DNA of 64,000 nt from Hymenobacter jejuensis (GTDB taxonomy: Bacteria; Bacteroidota; Bacteroidia; Cytophagales; Hymenobacteraceae): NCBI RefSeq assembly GCF_006337165.1, contig NZ_CP040896.1:2418001-2482000 (forward strand), read 5' to 3'. Under the pieces are notes generated by a model. That model searched no databases. It was given only the letters and a program-made list of their open reading frames with translations, and was not told the origin of the DNA. The position numbers were made by a program, and so were the translations under genes. Numbering within the stretch: position 1 is the first letter of the stretch; every line of letters starts with the position of its first letter. Shown here piece after piece: positions 52,699-62,485 of this stretch.

Positions 52699-55626
52699 AT
52701 GGACGCTTACTCTTACATCGCCAACGCCCACGGCGACTACATCAACCAACTGTACCAGGCTTACAAGCAGAATCCGGAATCGGTTGATTTTGGCTGGCGC
52801 AAATTTTTTGAGGGCTTTGATTTTTCGCAGGAATACCCTGCCGAAGGTCAGCCTGTCTCAAATGGTAAAGGCGCTACTGCCCAACCTGCAAGTCGCCCTG
52901 CTGTAGGCAGCGCCGGCGTAGCTACACCGGAGCAGCCTCAGGACTTCGGGGTGCTTAGTACCGTTGCGTCTACCAACAACGCCGGGGCTATCGAGCCGCT
53001 TGACACGCACGCCACCGATAAGGAAACGGCCGTCCGCAACCTGATTCATGCGTATCGGAGCCGCGGTCACTTGCGCGCCCGCACCAACCCGGTGCGCGAA
53101 CGCAAAGACCGCAAAGCCCGCCTCGAGATCGCGGATTTTGGTTTGTCGGAGGCAGATTTGGATACCAAATTCCATAACGGTGATCTGCTGGGCTTGGGCA
53201 AAGAAGCAAGCCTGCGCGAAATCGTGGCGGCGTTGGATAAGATCTACACCGGCACCATCGGCTTCGAGTACATGTACATCCGCGATCCCCAGGTTCTGGA
53301 TTGGTTCCGGGACAAAGTGGAGAAGGATTCGCTGAGCTTTAATCCCGGACCTGAGTACAAGAAGCGCATTCTCAGCAAGCTGAACGAAGCCGTTGTTTTT
53401 GAGAACTTTCTGCATACCAAGTTTTTAGGGCAGAAGCGCTTTTCACTGGAAGGCGGTGAAACCACAATTCCGGCCCTCGATGCCATCATTGAAAGGAGTT
53501 CGGAACTCGGCGTGCGCGAAGTCATGATCGGGATGGCCCACCGGGGTCGTCTGAACGTGCTGGCCAACATCATGGGCAAAACCTACGAGCAGATCTTCTC
53601 CGAATTTGAGGGAACTGCCGTACCGGACCTGACTATGGGCGACGGCGACGTAAAATACCACATGGGCTACAGCTCGGAAGTAGAAACGTCTGCTGGTCAG
53701 AAGGTTAACTTGAAACTGGCGCCCAATCCTTCGCACCTCGAAGCGGTAAACCCGGTTGTTGAAGGCTTTGTACGGGCCAAAATAGAGCACCAATACGGCG
53801 ACGACTACCACCAGATTCTGCCCATCCTCATCCACGGCGATGCGGCGCTGGCAGGGCAGGGCATTGGCTACGAAGTGACGCAGATGTCGCAGCTTGAAGG
53901 CTACAAAACGGGCGGCACAATTCACTTTGTGATCAACAATCAAGTAGGCTTCACCACCGACTTCGAAGATGCGCGCTCCTCGATTTACAGCACCGACCTA
54001 GCCAAGATTATTGACGCGCCGGTGCTGCACGTGAACGGCGACGACCCGGAAGCGGTAGTGTTTGCCGTACGTCTGGCTACCGAGTACCGCCAGCAGTTCC
54101 ACGCCGATATCTTTATTGATATGGTGTGCTACCGTCGGCACGGCCACAACGAGTCGGACGAGCCAAAGTTCACGCAGCCAACGCTTTACAACCTCATCTC
54201 GAAGCACAAAAACCCGCGCGAGGTGTACAACGAGATTCTGGTGCAGCGTGGCGATGTTGATGCCGAGCTAGCCAACCAGATGGACCGTGAGTTTCGCGAG
54301 ATGCTCCAGGCCCGCCTCGACATGGTGAAGCAAAAGCCATTGCCTTATAAGTATCAGGCGCTCGAAAACGAGTGGCGCAGCCTGCGCCGCGCTACGCCCG
54401 AGGACTTCGACCAGTCGCCGGAAACGGGGGTGAGCGCAGAAGTGCTTGATAAAGTAGGCAAAGCGTTGACGACCTTGCCACAGGGCTTCCGCCCGCTCAA
54501 GCAAATCGAGAAGCTGCTGGAAGAGCGTCGCAAGATGTTTTTTGAAACGCGCATGCTCAATTGGGCAGCCGGCGAATTGCTGGCGTATGGCTCGCTCTTG
54601 CAGGAAAACCACATTGTGCGCGTCAGCGGGCAGGACTGCCAGCGCGGTACCTTCTCGCACCGCCATGCTGTGCTGCACGACGCCGAAACGTCGGCCCCGT
54701 ACAACTCGCTCAATTACATGGAAGGCGAGCACGAAAACCTGCGCATCTATAACTCGCTGCTGAGCGAGTACGGCGTACTAGGCTTCGAATTCGGTTATGC
54801 CATGGCCAACCCAACGGCGCTTGTCGTGTGGGAAGCCCAGTTCGGCGACTTCGCCAACGGTGCTCAGACCATGATTGACCAGTTCATCGTGTCGTCGGAG
54901 AGCAAGTGGCAGCGCATGAACGGCATGGTGATGCTCTTGCCGCACGGCTACGAAGGCCAAGGCCCCGAGCACTCCAATGCTCGCCCCGAGCGCTTCCTGC
55001 AACTTTCGGCCGAAAACAACATCGTGGTAGCCAACATCACGACGCCGGCTAACTTCTTCCACTTGCTGCGTCGCCAACTTGCGTGGAGCTTCCGCAAACC
55101 TTGCGTGGTGATGTCGCCCAAATCGCTATTGCGTCATCCGCTGTGCGTGTCGCCGGCAGAGGAGTTCACGAGCGGCAGCTTCCGCGAAGTGCTCGGCGAT
55201 GTGTATGCTGAGGCCAAGAAAGTAAAGCGTGTGCTATTGTGCTCAGGCAAAGTGTATTACGATCTGTTGGAAGAGCAGCAGAAGTCGCAGCGCACCGACG
55301 TGGCCATTGTCCGTTTGGAGCAATTGCATCCCTTCCCGCAAAAGCAGCTTAACGCCGAACTCGCCAAGTACCCGAAAGCGAAAGTGTTCTGGGTGCAAGA
55401 AGAGCCCGAGAACATGGGCTACTGGAATTACATGCTGCGCTTCCTGCGCCGCGAATTGGAGGATGTAATTGCGCGTAAGCCAAGTGCTTCACCAGCAACG
55501 GGTTACAACAAAGTGCACGTAAAAGAGCAGAAAGAAATTGTAGCGCGTGCTTTCGAAACGGCAACCCCCGCCATCGAAAACGCAAAGGCTACTGTGGAGC
55601 AGGCCGATAAAAAGGTGACTGATTAA
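52699..55626 (+). CDS. sucA: 2-Oxoglutarate dehydrogenase E1
   Basis: 975 residues. N-terminal helical extension (MDAYSYIANAHGDYINQLYQ, QNPESVDFGWRKFF) typical of SucA; thiamine-diphosphate fold with VMIGMAHRGRLNVLANIMGK, HGDAALAGQGIGYEV, GGTIHFVINNQVGFTT and DMVCYRRHGHNESDEPK; C-terminal FSHRHAVLHDAETS, LPHGYEGQGPEHSNARPERF and KVFWVQEEPENMGYW. Decarboxylates 2-oxoglutarate in the TCA cycle. 36 bases upstream of sucB, one operon. Confidence 0.97.
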   Translation: MDAYSYIANAHGDYINQLYQAYKQNPESVDFGWRKFFEGFDFSQEYPAEGQPVSNGKGATAQPASRPAVGSAGVATPEQPQDFGVLSTVASTNNAGAIEPLDTHATDKETAVRNLIHAYRSRGHLRARTNPVRERKDRKARLEIADFGLSEADLDTKFHNGDLLGLGKEASLREIVAALDKIYTGTIGFEYMYIRDPQVLDWFRDKVEKDSLSFNPGPEYKKRILSKLNEAVVFENFLHTKFLGQKRFSLEGGETTIPALDAIIERSSELGVREVMIGMAHRGRLNVLANIMGKTYEQIFSEFEGTAVPDLTMGDGDVKYHMGYSSEVETSAGQKVNLKLAPNPSHLEAVNPVVEGFVRAKIEHQYGDDYHQILPILIHGDAALAGQGIGYEVTQMSQLEGYKTGGTIHFVINNQVGFTTDFEDARSSIYSTDLAKIIDAPVLHVNGDDPEAVVFAVRLATEYRQQFHADIFIDMVCYRRHGHNESDEPKFTQPTLYNLISKHKNPREVYNEILVQRGDVDAELANQMDREFREMLQARLDMVKQKPLPYKYQALENEWRSLRRATPEDFDQSPETGVSAEVLDKVGKALTTLPQGFRPLKQIEKLLEERRKMFFETRMLNWAAGELLAYGSLLQENHIVRVSGQDCQRGTFSHRHAVLHDAETSAPYNSLNYMEGEHENLRIYNSLLSEYGVLGFEFGYAMANPTALVVWEAQFGDFANGAQTMIDQFIVSSESKWQRMNGMVMLLPHGYEGQGPEHSNARPERFLQLSAENNIVVANITTPANFFHLLRRQLAWSFRKPCVVMSPKSLLRHPLCVSPAEEFTSGSFREVLGDVYAEAKKVKRVLLCSGKVYYDLLEEQQKSQRTDVAIVRLEQLHPFPQKQLNAELAKYPKAKVFWVQEEPENMGYWNYMLRFLRRELEDVIARKPSASPATGYNKVHVKEQKEIVARAFETATPAIENAKATVEQADKKVTD

Positions 55627-55662
55627 TTCTTGAACCGAACAAACTTCCCAACCACGCACCGT

Positions 55663-57351
55663 ATGGGTCTGGAAATCAAAATCCCCGCTGTCGGCGAGTC
55701 CATCACCGAAGTTACCATAGCCAAATGGCTCAAGAAAGACGGCGACGCCGTGAAGCGCGATGAGGTAATTGCCGAACTCGAATCGGACAAAGCCACGTTT
55801 GAGCTGCCCGCTGAAGCCGATGGCACCCTGAGCATCCGCGTAGCGGAAGGCGAAACCATTGGCATCGGTACCGTCATCGCCGAGATTGGTGCAGATGGCG
55901 TTGAGGGTGCTGCTCCCGCTGAGAGTGCAGCCCCGACGTCAGCACAAGCTACACCAAGCAAAACCAGTGCACCCGCCAGCGCTGACCCCGTACAACAAGG
56001 CGAGCAAAATCCGCAAGCCAGCAACCAGTCGGGCTACGGTGGCTCGCAAGCCGGCTCAGCTAACACGCCTACTCCGGCCGCTGCCCCCGCAGTCGCTGAA
56101 GCAGGAAGCAGCAGCGTGAAGGAAATGATCATCCCGAGCGTTGGCGAATCTATTACGGAAGTAACAGTCGCGAAATGGCTGAAACCCGACGGCGCACAAG
56201 TGGCTCAGGATGAGATTATTGCAGAGCTAGAGTCGGACAAAGCTACGTTCGAGTTGCCGGCTGAGGCCAGCGGCACGTTGCGGCACGCCGTAGCCGAAGG
56301 ACAGACGATTGCCATCGGCTCCGTGATTGCCCGAATCGAAGGAGGTAACGGCGCTGCCAGCGCGGCACCGGCTGCGCCAGCAGTGGCTCCCGCAGCTTCG
56401 GCTCCGCAAACGGCATCGGCCAGCGCTAGCACCTCTACCAGTTATGCCACCGGCACGCCTTCGCCAGCCGCCGGCAAAATTCTCGACGAGAAAGGCATTG
56501 CGGCAAGCAACGTACAAGGCTCCGGCCGCGACGGTCGCATCACGAAAGAGGATGCGCTGAATGCCCAGGCTCGCCCAGCGGCTCCGGCGGCTCCTGCACC
56601 GGCAGCAGCTCCTGCGGCCCAAGCGGCACCTGCCCCCGCAGCCAGTGGCAACCGCAACCAGCGCCGCGAGCGCATGAGCAACCTGCGCAAAACCGTAGCG
56701 CGTCGCTTGGTATCGGTGAAGAATGAAACGGCCATGCTCACCACCTTCAACGAGGTGAACATGCAGCCGATCATGGACTTGCGCAACAAGTTCAAAGACA
56801 AGTTTAAGGAGAAGCATCAGGTCGGCCTTGGCTTCATGTCCTTCTTCACGAAAGCCGTGTGCGTGGCCCTGAAAGAATGGCCCGCCGTGAATGCCCAGAT
56901 CGACGGCGACAGCATGGTGTTCAACGACTTCTGCGACATCAGCATCGCGGTATCGGCCCCGAAAGGCTTGGTGGTGCCCGTGATTCGTAACGCCGAAGAA
57001 ATGTCATTCGACCAGATCGAGAAGGAGATTGTGCGCCTCGCCGGACTCGCCCGCGAAAATAAGCTGACCATCGAGCAAATGACGGGCGGCACGTTCACCA
57101 TCACCAACGGCGGCATCTTCGGCTCGATGATGAGCACCCCAATTATCAACGCGCCGCAATCGGCTATTCTGGGTATGCACAACATCGTGCAGCGCCCCAT
57201 CGCCGAAAACGGCCAAGTCGTAATCCGGCCAATGATGTACTTGGCCCTGAGCTATGATCACCGAATCATCGACGGCCGCGAGTCGGTATCGTTCTTGGTA
57301 CGCGTGAAGGAATTGCTCGAAGACCCAACGCGTCTGCTGCTGGGCGTGTAA
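55663..57351 (+). CDS. sucB: 2-Oxoglutarate dehydrogenase E2 with two lipoyl domains
   Basis: 562 residues from ATG 55663. Two lipoyl domains: Lys43 in [14 protein letters not shown] (1-78) and Lys193 in the identical [12 protein letters not shown] block (about 153-228), joined by a Pro/Ala linker. A peripheral subunit-binding domain follows (about 262-303, [20 protein letters not shown]), and the acyltransferase core ([19 protein letters not shown]) ends with the catalytic [10 protein letters not shown]. Transfers succinyl to CoA. Two lipoyl domains is more than the single one of the E. coli enzyme. Ala/Pro linkers are unusually long. Confidence 0.95.
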   Translation: MGLEIKIPAVGESITEVTIAKWLKKDGDAVKRDEVIAELESDKATFELPAEADGTLSIRVAEGETIGIGTVIAEIGADGVEGAAPAESAAPTSAQATPSKTSAPASADPVQQGEQNPQASNQSGYGGSQAGSANTPTPAAAPAVAEAGSSSVKEMIIPSVGESITEVTVAKWLKPDGAQVAQDEIIAELESDKATFELPAEASGTLRHAVAEGQTIAIGSVIARIEGGNGAASAAPAAPAVAPAASAPQTASASASTSTSYATGTPSPAAGKILDEKGIAASNVQGSGRDGRITKEDALNAQARPAAPAAPAPAAAPAAQAAPAPAASGNRNQRRERMSNLRKTVARRLVSVKNETAMLTTFNEVNMQPIMDLRNKFKDKFKEKHQVGLGFMSFFTKAVCVALKEWPAVNAQIDGDSMVFNDFCDISIAVSAPKGLVVPVIRNAEEMSFDQIEKEIVRLAGLARENKLTIEQMTGGTFTITNGGIFGSMMSTPIINAPQSAILGMHNIVQRPIAENGQVVIRPMMYLALSYDHRIIDGRESVSFLVRVKELLEDPTRLLLGV

Positions 57352-57370
57352 ATCGCTTGGCAAAGACAGC

Positions 57371-57404
57371 AAAAAGGCGGCCCCGGAAACGGAGCCGCCT
57401 TTTT
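57371..57404 (+). terminator. Terminator after sucB
   Basis: AAAAAGGCGGC/GCCGCCTTTTT arms (57371-57381, 57394-57404) plus an inner CCG/CGG; T5 follows. Confidence 0.85.
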
Positions 57405-57445
57405 GTTTAGTAGATCATCTGACGCTAACCCTGTGTGCTGGGCAA

Positions 57446-57835
57446 CTACAAGATAGACAAGGAGTTGTGTTTGCGAATGCGGTATTCAAACATGGTCGCG
57501 ATGTTCAACGCCCGCACTTTGGCTTCTTCGGCAACCGGACCGGCAAAGTTCTCATGGACAGTAGCATAGAACAATTCCAGCCACCGTTGGAAGTGGGCGG
57601 CATCGACGGGCAAAGGTAAGTGCTTGGGAAAAGGCCGGCCGCGGTAGCGCGAGGTACCCAGCAGCAGGCTGCTCCAGAAATCGTACATCGCCGGCAGGTG
57701 GCTGGGCCAGTTGACGTGCGCAAACCCGTTGAACACCGGCGCCAGCAAGTCGTCCTGATTGACCTTGTCGTAGAAAGAATCGACCAATATTTTAATGTCG
57801 GCTTCGGTGTGAATGTCCGGAAGTAATGCCATCAC
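57446..57835 (-). CDS. Group III truncated hemoglobin
   Basis: 129 residues. Globin helices are recognised: DIKILVDSFYDKVNQDDLLA, PVFNGFAHVNWPSHLPAMYD, FWSSLLLGTSRYRGRPFPKH (with His at the proximal region) and HFQRWLELFYATVHENFAGP. Such globins bind O2 or NO; role in NO detoxification or redox is possible. Convergent with sucB across the terminator. A second ATG at 57832 is as likely a start. Confidence 0.88.
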   Translation of the reverse strand: MMALLPDIHTEADIKILVDSFYDKVNQDDLLAPVFNGFAHVNWPSHLPAMYDFWSSLLLGTSRYRGRPFPKHLPLPVDAAHFQRWLELFYATVHENFAGPVAEEAKVRALNIATMFEYRIRKHNSLSIL

Positions 57836-57866
57836 TGAGTATTGTAAGTGATTGATGGGTAATTAG

Positions 57867-58367
57867 TTATGCTGGTTGCCGAACGACGCTTTCGGGACTT
57901 GCCCAACTGCGTTGGCGGGCTACCTGTAAGGCCCAGCTTAGCGCGCCTGTACCCGTGCTCAACAACGTAAGGAGCTTAATTATTTCCAAACCGATGTAAA
58001 TCGGGTGCAAGGCATTGGCAGGCGGCGCGTGACCTGCCAGCAACGCAAGGGCACGGACGTCGAGGGCAGGGAGCAGCCAGAAAGTTTGCAGCAGCAGAAT
58101 GATGCTCACCGTTAGCAGGCCCACCCAAGTACGCAGCGGCACGCGCAGAAAAAAAGCGCTAACCAAAGCCACGGTGCCCAACATCAGCTCGGCTTTGTTG
58201 AGGGCCGCAAACACGATGCGTCCAATTCCTAACCCCAGCGGCACGGTGATGTGGGGTGCCGTGAATTTGAGAGGGGCTTCTAAAAAAGAAATGCCCGCTA
58301 CCATTCCAGCCCAGACGAACAGGGCCAGAATCAGGAGCAGCGAACCTACCGTGTGGGAACGTCGCAT
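57867..58367 (-). CDS. Four-helix integral membrane protein
   Basis: 166 residues from ATG 58367 (MRRSHTVGSLLLILALFVWA). Predicted membrane helices near 8-28, 47-70, 75-100 and 125-150, with FLEAPLKFTAPHITVPLGLG between the first two. It resembles small bacterial membrane proteins with an A-G-I-S-F-L-E-A-P motif (DUF4149-like, weak). No catalytic residues. A longer start at 58442 is possible but hydrophilic and unlike the family. Confidence 0.68.
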   Translation of the reverse strand: MRRSHTVGSLLLILALFVWAGMVAGISFLEAPLKFTAPHITVPLGLGIGRIVFAALNKAELMLGTVALVSAFFLRVPLRTWVGLLTVSIILLLQTFWLLPALDVRALALLAGHAPPANALHPIYIGLEIIKLLTLLSTGTGALSWALQVARQRSWASPESVVRQPA

Positions 58368-58547
58368 GGGAAAGCAATCGAAGTGAGGCAAAGCAGCAGG
58401 GCCAGGAGCAGCTCTGGCCCCGCAACTGGAACAACAACTCAAAGATGCGGCCCTTTTGGCGCTACTGCGCTGAAATCAATCAGTGGGCTGCCTGATATTC
58501 GTCAGTTTTTATTGGTTTCCAGTGCTTCGGGTGTCCTCAGTCCCGCA

Positions 58548-60038
58548 CTAGGAAGATTTGGCCGTTTTCGGTGGTTTAGGGCCTTTCGCAGGCTTATTTT
58601 TGTATTTTTTGTGCGCCCAGGCCAACACAGAAAGCTCGGCGTAGGCGTTGGCTCCGTACGGGTCGCTCGAATCGAACAAGGCCGACAAGTTATTGGAGCC
58701 CACTACCAGTGGCCCGATGCGCACCATGGCACCGTACGTGAAGGTTTGGTAACTATTGGTCATCGAGAAAGGCACGGCCACCTCTAGCCACCGGGTCTCG
58801 AAGCGGGGCGTGAGCGCAACGTACGAAAACTGCCGCATGCCGGTCGCGTAGTGGGTACGCAGGCCCTGGCTTAGGGCCAAGTTGGCGTAAATCTTGTTGC
58901 TGAGGTGGTAATCCACATCGACATTTAACGCCGTCGGGAGACCTACCCGAAAGTGGTTTTGCCGAGTAAGCGCATTGGTGCGCAGAATGCGATTGATTTT
59001 CTCATCGAAGTTATCGCCGCTGAGGTTGCCCAAGTCGGCTTCGCTCACGCCCACGTTGCGCGCTCGCACGGCATTGTACACCACGGCATTGTCGCGATAA
59101 CGAATTGAGCCAATGTCGGTTACGGAAATGGATGCCCGGTACAAATACTTGTTGCGGCCCCGGTCGGCTTGGTCTACGCCGTGCGTATCGGTGTGCTGAT
59201 ACTGCGCAGCGTCGGGCCGGTACTCGTACACAATACCCAGATCGACGCCCCAGCCGGAGCCGGGCGCGTTGCGGGGCGTAAGCCATTTGGTGGCCTTTTC
59301 TACATCGACATCCTCGAAAGCCTGGGTGTTGGAATAAGCAAAAGCGCCATCTAGGTTATAAATCCGAACGATGGTGTCGCCGGTCGCCGCTTGTTTCTTA
59401 CTTACTTCAAAATCAATGTTTTTGCCCTGTAAGTACCCCGAGCCTATGCCCATCAGCCGCTTGAGCGTAACGCCCGCTTTGAGGAAATGCAACCCGTCGT
59501 CCAGCATTACCCGGCCGTAGGTAGCGTCCCATTCGGCAAAGGCATTCATGTTGAGGTTGAAGGAGTTACCCTGCACGCGGTTGCCGATTTTGAACTCGTC
59601 CACGGCGTTCTGGATGGTCTCCGGCGACACGTTGTTTCCCTGAAACGCCGCCCGTACGCGCGTGCTTACGGCAAGGCTTTGCTTGGGCCCGAGGCCAATG
59701 AGCACGCCCGGCCCGCGTACGTTCAGGCCCGCACTGAAGAGCTTGGCCTTATCGCTGTCGTTGCGCGTAAGGTATTGGCTCGATAAGTCCAGCGGCTCGT
59801 TTAAGTGCCGCAGGCTCCAGGGGCCAGTGTAACGATATGCTGTGTTGGTGGCATGGCCGTCGACGGCAAAGAGCTGTATTTGAAGCGCATAGCGGTTGTC
59901 GGCAATGGTAGCCGGGTTCCAGGCAGCGGCAGTAAGGCCTGAATAATTGCTGCGGGAGATATTGAATAGCTGCTGGGCTGCCGCGCTGCCCGGCAACAAA
60001 GCCAGCGCAAGACCGCAAGTGGGTAGAATTCTCATCAA
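58548..60038 (-). CDS. DUF5723 outer-membrane protein
   Basis: 496 residues, signal peptide MMRILPTCGLALALLPGSAA. After it, QLFNISRSNYSGLTAAAWNP is the family opening; beta-strands alternate Tyr/Gly-rich patches (YALQIQLFAVDGHATNTAYR, VLIGLGPKQSLAVSTRVRAA, HLSNKIYANLALSQGLRTHY). Barrel-like outer-membrane location is likely; DUF5723 has no assigned function. The C terminus is Lys/Pro-rich (HKKYKNKPAKGPKPPKTAKS). Confidence 0.82.
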   Translation of the reverse strand: MMRILPTCGLALALLPGSAAAQQLFNISRSNYSGLTAAAWNPATIADNRYALQIQLFAVDGHATNTAYRYTGPWSLRHLNEPLDLSSQYLTRNDSDKAKLFSAGLNVRGPGVLIGLGPKQSLAVSTRVRAAFQGNNVSPETIQNAVDEFKIGNRVQGNSFNLNMNAFAEWDATYGRVMLDDGLHFLKAGVTLKRLMGIGSGYLQGKNIDFEVSKKQAATGDTIVRIYNLDGAFAYSNTQAFEDVDVEKATKWLTPRNAPGSGWGVDLGIVYEYRPDAAQYQHTDTHGVDQADRGRNKYLYRASISVTDIGSIRYRDNAVVYNAVRARNVGVSEADLGNLSGDNFDEKINRILRTNALTRQNHFRVGLPTALNVDVDYHLSNKIYANLALSQGLRTHYATGMRQFSYVALTPRFETRWLEVAVPFSMTNSYQTFTYGAMVRIGPLVVGSNNLSALFDSSDPYGANAYAELSVLAWAHKKYKNKPAKGPKPPKTAKSS

Positions 60039-60371
60039 ATAGTGAAGGGCTAGTTACAGGACGCGCTAATATCGGATAAGGAATATATATTTTATGTATA
60101 AAGTGAATATTTATCTATGAATAATTCAATGATTTTGCATTGCCAATCAGGCGGTGCAGGTGGGGTATCGAGGGGGCCGAACAATTGCAAAAGCAGGTGT
60201 TCAGTGTTATGCTAAGCAGAAACAGGAAATATTGGTTGTATAAGGCATTGATAGTCAATAATATATAGATTGGCGTAGTTGTCGGAGAAGTTAGGCTTTC
60301 CAGCGGGGTTCAGTATCTTGCCTGTTGCAAACTACCCTTGCCAAGAAGGCAAGGACGGACAGCCATTCAGA
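60039..60371. other. AT-rich 333-base intergenic region
   Basis: Contains AT-rich blocks at about 60080-60140 and the palindrome TTGATAGTCAA at 60248-60258. A 7-bp hairpin CCTTGCC/GGCAAGG (60336-60354) lies just before the proC start, and TATCTTG at about 60314 is an imperfect -7 box. No coding frame. Confidence 0.6.
60248..60258. repeat. AT-rich palindrome TTGATAGTCAA
   Basis: Same 11-base sequence as at 9590-9600 and 253-263. Confidence 0.55.
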
Positions 60372-61217
60372 ATGGAAGCGATTCAAACACAAGTAGATAT
60401 GAAAAAGCCCGCCCAGCGCATCGCGATTTTGGGCAGCGGCAACATTGGCCTGTCGTTGGCCAAAGGATTGGTAAAAGCGGGCATTTTTGAGCGCAGCCAC
60501 ATCACCCTGACGCGCCGCACCAAAACGGCGCTGGCTTCGCTGGCCGACGCAGGCTTTCTGACCAGCACCGACAACCTAGCGGCCGTAAAACAAGCCGATA
60601 TCGTGGTGCTGGCCGTGCTGCCGCAGCAGTTTAATAAGCTGCTGGAGGAAATCAAGAGTGGTTTTGACCCAGAGAAGCACTTGGTCATCTCGGTTATTTC
60701 GGGTGTGTGCTGTTCCGATATACGGGAGCAGGCGGGCTCGGAGCTACGCGTAGTGCGGGCCATGCCCAACACGGCCATTGGCATCGGCCAATCGATGACC
60801 TGCATTGCCACCGACCGGGCCACTGACGAAGATTTGGCCTTGGTGGAGGCGTTGTTTAACACCGTCGGGGTAAGCATTCAGATCAACGAAGACCTCATGA
60901 CGTCGGCTACGGCCTTGTGTGCCTGCGGCATTGCGTTTTTCCTGCGCTCGATTCGGGCGGCCTCTCAGGGCGGCACTGAAATTGGTTTTCACGCCCACGA
61001 TGCCCTCAAAATGGCCGCTCAAACTGCCAAAGGCGCAGCCGACTTACTCCTGCAATTATCCTCGCACCCCGAGCAGGAGATTGACAAAGTAACTTCGCCG
61101 AAAGGCTGCACCATCGCCGGCCTCAATGAAATGGAGCACAACGGCTTCAGCTCCGCCATGATCAAAGGCATCAAGCTCTCCGCCGAAAAAGCCGGCCAAC
61201 TCTACAAAGACGAGTAA
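60372..61217 (+). CDS. proC: Pyrroline-5-carboxylate reductase
   Basis: 281 residues from ATG 60372 (MEAIQTQVDMKKPAQ); ATG 60399 gives a more usual 272. Rossmann NAD(P) motif LGSGNIGLSLAKGL, then SVISGVCCSDI, VRAMPNTAIGIGQSM and the C-terminal dimer domain VTSPKGCTIAGLNEMEHNGF. Reduces pyrroline-5-carboxylate to proline in the cytosol. Preceded by a short hairpin that may regulate. Confidence 0.92.
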   Translation: MEAIQTQVDMKKPAQRIAILGSGNIGLSLAKGLVKAGIFERSHITLTRRTKTALASLADAGFLTSTDNLAAVKQADIVVLAVLPQQFNKLLEEIKSGFDPEKHLVISVISGVCCSDIREQAGSELRVVRAMPNTAIGIGQSMTCIATDRATDEDLALVEALFNTVGVSIQINEDLMTSATALCACGIAFFLRSIRAASQGGTEIGFHAHDALKMAAQTAKGAADLLLQLSSHPEQEIDKVTSPKGCTIAGLNEMEHNGFSSAMIKGIKLSAEKAGQLYKDE

Positions 61218-61223
61218 GTACCA

Positions 61224-61270
61224 CATTCCCCTCCTCAGCCGAGGAGGGAATGCGGCAGCAACGCTGCCGC
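61224..61270 (+). terminator. Terminator-like hairpins after proC
   Basis: CATTCCCCTCCTC/GAGGAGGGAATG (61224-61236, 61241-61252, one bulge), then GCGGCAGC/GCTGCCGC (61252-61259, 61263-61270). No strong T tract. Confidence 0.55.
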
Positions 61271-61314
61271 TGGGGTGGTTGGCTCGGTGCTGATGTTGTT
61301 TGTAATGAACAGCT

Positions 61315-61390
61315 TACAACGGGCGGTCATGCAGAGCGAGAGCGAAGCATCTCTCCCGCTTCGCTGCGCTCTGCATGACCGCCCGTTGTA
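61315..61390. repeat. Long inverted repeat, REP-like element
   Basis: 24-bp perfect arms (61315-61338 and 61367-61390) with a 28-base spacer that itself can pair (AGCGAAGC/GCTTCGCT). The core GTCATGCAGAGCG is of the short palindromic intergenic repeat type. It sits between proC and the EamA gene. Confidence 0.75.
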
Positions 61391-61430
61391 TATTTTGTAA
61401 TAAATTGATTATGAGAACGTTACAGAATAT

Positions 61431-62381
61431 CTATTTGCTTTTCACCAACTCTTCTTCTGCAACAGGCTCCGCTTTTTTCGCGCCGCCCAGCACCACCAGC
61501 ACCACGGCCGTTACAATCAGAGCGGCCCCGCCCAGCATTTGCACGTTGAGGGCTTCACCGGCAAAAGCCCAACCCAACAAGACGGCTACCACGGGATTGA
61601 CAAACGCATAGGTGCCTGCCAGCGCCGGCTCGACGGCCCGCAGCAGCCAGATATAGGCTGTAAACGCTACGATCGAGCCGAAAGTAACCAGGTACGCGTA
61701 CGCCATCCAGGATTTGGCCGTGATAGCGGCTAAGTCGAAAGCAGAAGCTTCACCGCGCAACAGGCCCAGCAGCACCATCAACAGGCCGCCGCAGATCATC
61801 TGCATGCCACCCCCGACAAAGGGCGAGGGCGAAGCTTGCTTCTTTTTGGAATACAGTGAGCCAATCGCCCACAAAAACGCCGCCCCAAGCACCAACCCAA
61901 TGCCAATAATCCGGTGCCCCGGCAAGGCCACGTGACTGGCCCCAGGGTTACGAGCCAGCAAATACACTCCGGCCATTCCGAAGAGCAAACCCACGGATAC
62001 GCGCAGCGTAGGCCGGGCGGCTAAGCCACTCAGCCAGCCCAATAAGGCCAGAAATAACGGCACCGTAGCAACCAGTAGCGAGGCCATTCCTGAGGGGATA
62101 TATTGCTCCCCGAGCGTAACGCCGCCATTGCCACACGTCAGCAGGCAGCTGCCGATGATCAGGGCTGTTAGCCAGCCGCTAAGCGGTAGCCGTGGTGCCC
62201 CGCGCAGGCGCATAAACCCGTACAGCAGCACGCCCGCCAAGCTATAGCGCGTACCCGCCATCAGTAGGGGTGGGATGCTTTCGATTGCGAAGCGAATGCC
62301 CAGATACGTGGAGCCCCAGATGAGGTAGACGATAGCAAACGCAAGCACAATGGCCGCGCGGGTAGGCTTAGTTTGAGACAT
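61431..62381 (-). CDS. EamA-family DMT transporter
   Basis: 316 residues with ten predicted membrane helices in two EamA repeats: IVLAFAIVYLIWGSTYLGIR, FAIESIPPLLMAGTRYSLAG, then LVTFGSAVAFTAYIWLLR-like IVAFTAYIWLLRAVEPALAG and FVNPVVAVLLGWAFAGEALN. Exporter of metabolites or amino acids, cargo not known. The C-terminal tail is acidic and soluble. TACGTTTG at 62413-62420 is its likely -7 box. Confidence 0.9.
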   Translation of the reverse strand: MSQTKPTRAAIVLAFAIVYLIWGSTYLGIRFAIESIPPLLMAGTRYSLAGVLLYGFMRLRGAPRLPLSGWLTALIIGSCLLTCGNGGVTLGEQYIPSGMASLLVATVPLFLALLGWLSGLAARPTLRVSVGLLFGMAGVYLLARNPGASHVALPGHRIIGIGLVLGAAFLWAIGSLYSKKKQASPSPFVGGGMQMICGGLLMVLLGLLRGEASAFDLAAITAKSWMAYAYLVTFGSIVAFTAYIWLLRAVEPALAGTYAFVNPVVAVLLGWAFAGEALNVQMLGGAALIVTAVVLVVLGGAKKAEPVAEEELVKSK

Positions 62382-62412
62382 GAGAGCAGCGCTTCAGGCA
62401 GAATTGACACTG

Positions 62413-62420
62413 CAAACGTA
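62413..62420 (-). promoter_or_regulatory. -7 box (TACGTTTG) for the EamA gene
   Basis: On the minus strand, 31 bases before ATG 62381. Confidence 0.45.
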
Positions 62421-62485
62421 CAGCAGAATTCTGGGGTAACTATTCGAATCCTTGCGCTTTGTCTTGGTTGGTAGGGGCGCTGGCT

